This document shows, piece by piece, positions 13,623-14,520 of a stretch of DNA of 14,520 bases. Source of the DNA: Dehalococcoidia bacterium UBA2158 (lineage in GTDB: Bacteria; Chloroflexota; Dehalococcoidia; Lucifugimonadales; UBA3495); NCBI GenBank assembly GCA_002328185.1, contig DCWQ01000004.1, positions 1 to 14,520 on the forward strand, read 5' to 3'. Every line of letters begins with the position of its first letter. Position 1 is the first letter of the stretch. The notes beneath the pieces were generated by a model. That model was not told where the DNA came from, made no database searches, and was given only the letters and a program-made list of their open reading frames with translations. The position numbers and the translations under genes are program-made.

Positions 13623-14134
13623 CACTCCTCCCACATCAGATCCCGAGTTAGCAGTAAGGCTACAGGACGCAGTGAGCTTTCGGCTAGGGTCTGGGCTTGC
13701 CTCACCTCGTAGGCCACAGTAGTCGGATCAGATAGCTTCCGGTAGATGATGCCCAAGGACTGGAGCAGCGGTTCAGTGACGCGCCCACCCTCGGTCTGCC
13801 ACGGGTCTCGTTCGCCCATCTCGCCCCGGTAGCTAATGAACATCAGCAGGGGGACCCGGTAGAGCTGGGCCACGGAGACTATGCCGTTGATCGACGTAAG
13901 CAGGCCGTGATTCTGCATCAACATGGCCGATTTCCGGCCGGCGAAGTGGGCGCCGGTGGAAATGCCCACACCCTCTTCTTCTTTGTTGAGCCTGATCAGG
14001 GTCATGCCTGGGTCGTCCTCGGCCATCTGCATGACGTGAACCAACCAGGTCTCCGGCAGGGCCGACAACAGGGTTATCCCGGCTGATTTGATGGCCGAGA
14101 AGAGCATTTCAGAATTTTTTACAGAAACGGGCAC
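13622..14134 (-). CDS. ThDP-dependent decarboxylase, alpha (PYR-domain) subunit; sulfopyruvate/phosphonopyruvate decarboxylase type
   Basis: 170-residue PYR-domain subunit that pairs with the beta subunit to form the complete ThDP site at the interface. The conserved glutamate that activates the cofactor lies in LNKEEEGVGISTGAHFAGRKSAMLMQNHGLL (about 49-79, in parts), very like ComD and the N-terminal half of phosphonopyruvate decarboxylase. VPLLMFISYRGEMGERDPWQTEGG and the closing VALLLTRDLMW are also family-like. The start is GTG at 14134 with only a weak upstream purine stretch; an internal ATG at codon 10 would remove the conserved start of the first helix. Its last codons carry the ribosome-binding site of the beta gene. 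The operon runs from the promoter at 14175-14203. Its gene order, alpha then beta as separate genes, matches ComD/ComE. Confidence 0.88.
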   Translation of the reverse strand: MPVSVKNSEMLFSAIKSAGITLLSALPETWLVHVMQMAEDDPGMTLIRLNKEEEGVGISTGAHFAGRKSAMLMQNHGLLTSINGIVSVAQLYRVPLLMFISYRGEMGERDPWQTEGGRVTEPLLQSLGIIYRKLSDPTTVAYEVRQAQTLAESSLRPVALLLTRDLMWEE

Positions 14135-14174
14135 TGGGGGAACCTACAAACGAACGGGGAAAACGAGTGGGCCA

Positions 14175-14203
14175 ATTGTATGCGCCCGTGCCTAGCTGGT
14201 CAA
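14175..14203 (-). promoter_or_regulatory. Near-consensus promoter of the decarboxylase operon
   Basis: On the minus strand, TTGACC (14198-14203), a 17-bp spacer and TACAAT (14175-14180) lie about 40 bp before the GTG start of the alpha subunit. This implies a short leader. It is one of the best promoter matches in the window. Confidence 0.7.
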
Positions 14204-14291
14204 TCGGGGTTTCTCGCCCTGGTTTGCCCGGTTTATGTTTTCACCGATATACTCTTTTTCACCAACCACGACTCCTGCCCCTGGAGGCACT

Positions 14292-14520
14292 TTGCAGCCG
14301 AATATCTGGGATCCAGCCGAGACTAGCTCTCGTGAGGACATGGAGCGGCTCCAAGTGACTCGACTGGGAGACTGCGTCGGTGGTATCAAGCAGCGGGTGC
14401 CCTTCTACCGTGAACAACTTTCCGGTATCAAACCTAGCAGAATCCAGTCTTTGGCCGACCTAGCCCGCCTTCCATTCACCAACAAGCAGGACCTTCGAGA
14501 TAACTACCCATTTGGCCTCT
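14292..14520 (+). CDS. Phenylacetate-CoA ligase-like AMP-forming enzyme (N-terminal part, cut by window end)
   Basis: Only about 76 codons are inside the window. The frame reads NIWDPAETSSREDMERLQ, then VPFYREQL, then SLADLARLPFTNKQDLRDNYPFGL, the characteristic opening of the PaaK family (W-D..E..SRE-E-ME-x-LQ, VPFYR, DL-x-x-LPFT-x-K-x-DLR-x-x-YPFGL). These enzymes activate aryl or related acids to CoA thioesters through an acyl-adenylate. The start is proposed as TTG 14292 because GGAGG (14283-14287) lies 4 nt before it and the family N-terminus begins there. An in-frame ATG at 14235 would add 19 Pro/Thr-rich residues and has no ribosome-binding site. The gene is divergent from the decarboxylase operon; shared control is possible. 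The AMP-binding and catalytic motifs lie beyond the window edge. Confidence 0.85.
   Translation, partial: MQPNIWDPAETSSREDMERLQVTRLGDCVGGIKQRVPFYREQLSGIKPSRIQSLADLARLPFTNKQDLRDNYPFGL

Noticed and set aside
1..14520. CRISPR array, insertion sequence or phage genes
   Set aside because: No regularly spaced repeats, transposase or integrase reading frames, or terminal inverted repeats with target duplications were seen.

Overview
The window looks like chromosomal DNA from an uncultured Chloroflexota bacterium, plausibly of the SAR202/Dehalococcoidia type. That assignment is inference. It rests on the gene mix: two luciferase-like flavin monooxygenases, a dienelactone hydrolase pair, an FAD amine oxidase-type enzyme, a split ThDP decarboxylase, a phenylacetate-CoA-ligase-like gene and a Dpp-type ABC transporter. 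There is no rRNA, tRNA, integrase or transposase to anchor it.

Layout. 1-165: intergenic, ending in a clean Rho-independent terminator for the leftward dienelactone hydrolase gene (166-909). 1063-1810: a decayed tandem copy of that hydrolase, with two frameshifts, two internal stops and loss of the catalytic Cys. The duplication includes the promoter. 2060-5350: rightward operon of a luciferase-like monooxygenase, a quinone-reductase-type MDR enzyme and a DadA/glycine-oxidase-type flavoenzyme. 5545-6236: a broken NarL-type response regulator. 6446-7825: a strong promoter, a structured leader, a single-cluster ferredoxin and a second luciferase-like monooxygenase. 7889-8398: an OsmC-family gene interrupted by in-frame UGA exactly at the catalytic cysteine position. 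8456-9073: a LUD-domain protein. 9083-9214: a relic of a decarboxylase C-terminus. 9390-12987: a peptide-type substrate-binding lipoprotein and two permeases, with no ATPase genes. 13050-14134 (leftward): split ThDP decarboxylase of the sulfopyruvate/phosphonopyruvate type, translationally coupled. 14292-end: start of a phenylacetate-CoA-ligase-like gene, cut by the window edge.

Main finding. The OsmC-like gene is best read as a selenoprotein. Its UGA (8102-8104) replaces the peroxidatic Cys of the Ohr/OsmC fold. It is followed 19 nt later by a GGU-bearing apex on a perfect 8-bp stem (8117-8135), the position and shape of a bacterial SECIS. A second in-frame UGA (8318-8320) directly follows the conserved C-terminal Cys, and OsmC-like sequence continues for 25 codons to a UAA. 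Either there is a second Sec, the protein ends there, or the gene is decaying. A conventional annotation would split this gene into two short hypothetical proteins or miss it.

The first half is a catabolic/oxidative enzyme set (hydrolase, flavin monooxygenases, MDR, FAD oxidase, ferredoxin). From about 8.1 to 13.0 kb the sequence is visibly more AT-rich, with a transporter module lying between a relic and an intact copy of decarboxylase sequence. This suggests a region that has been rearranged.
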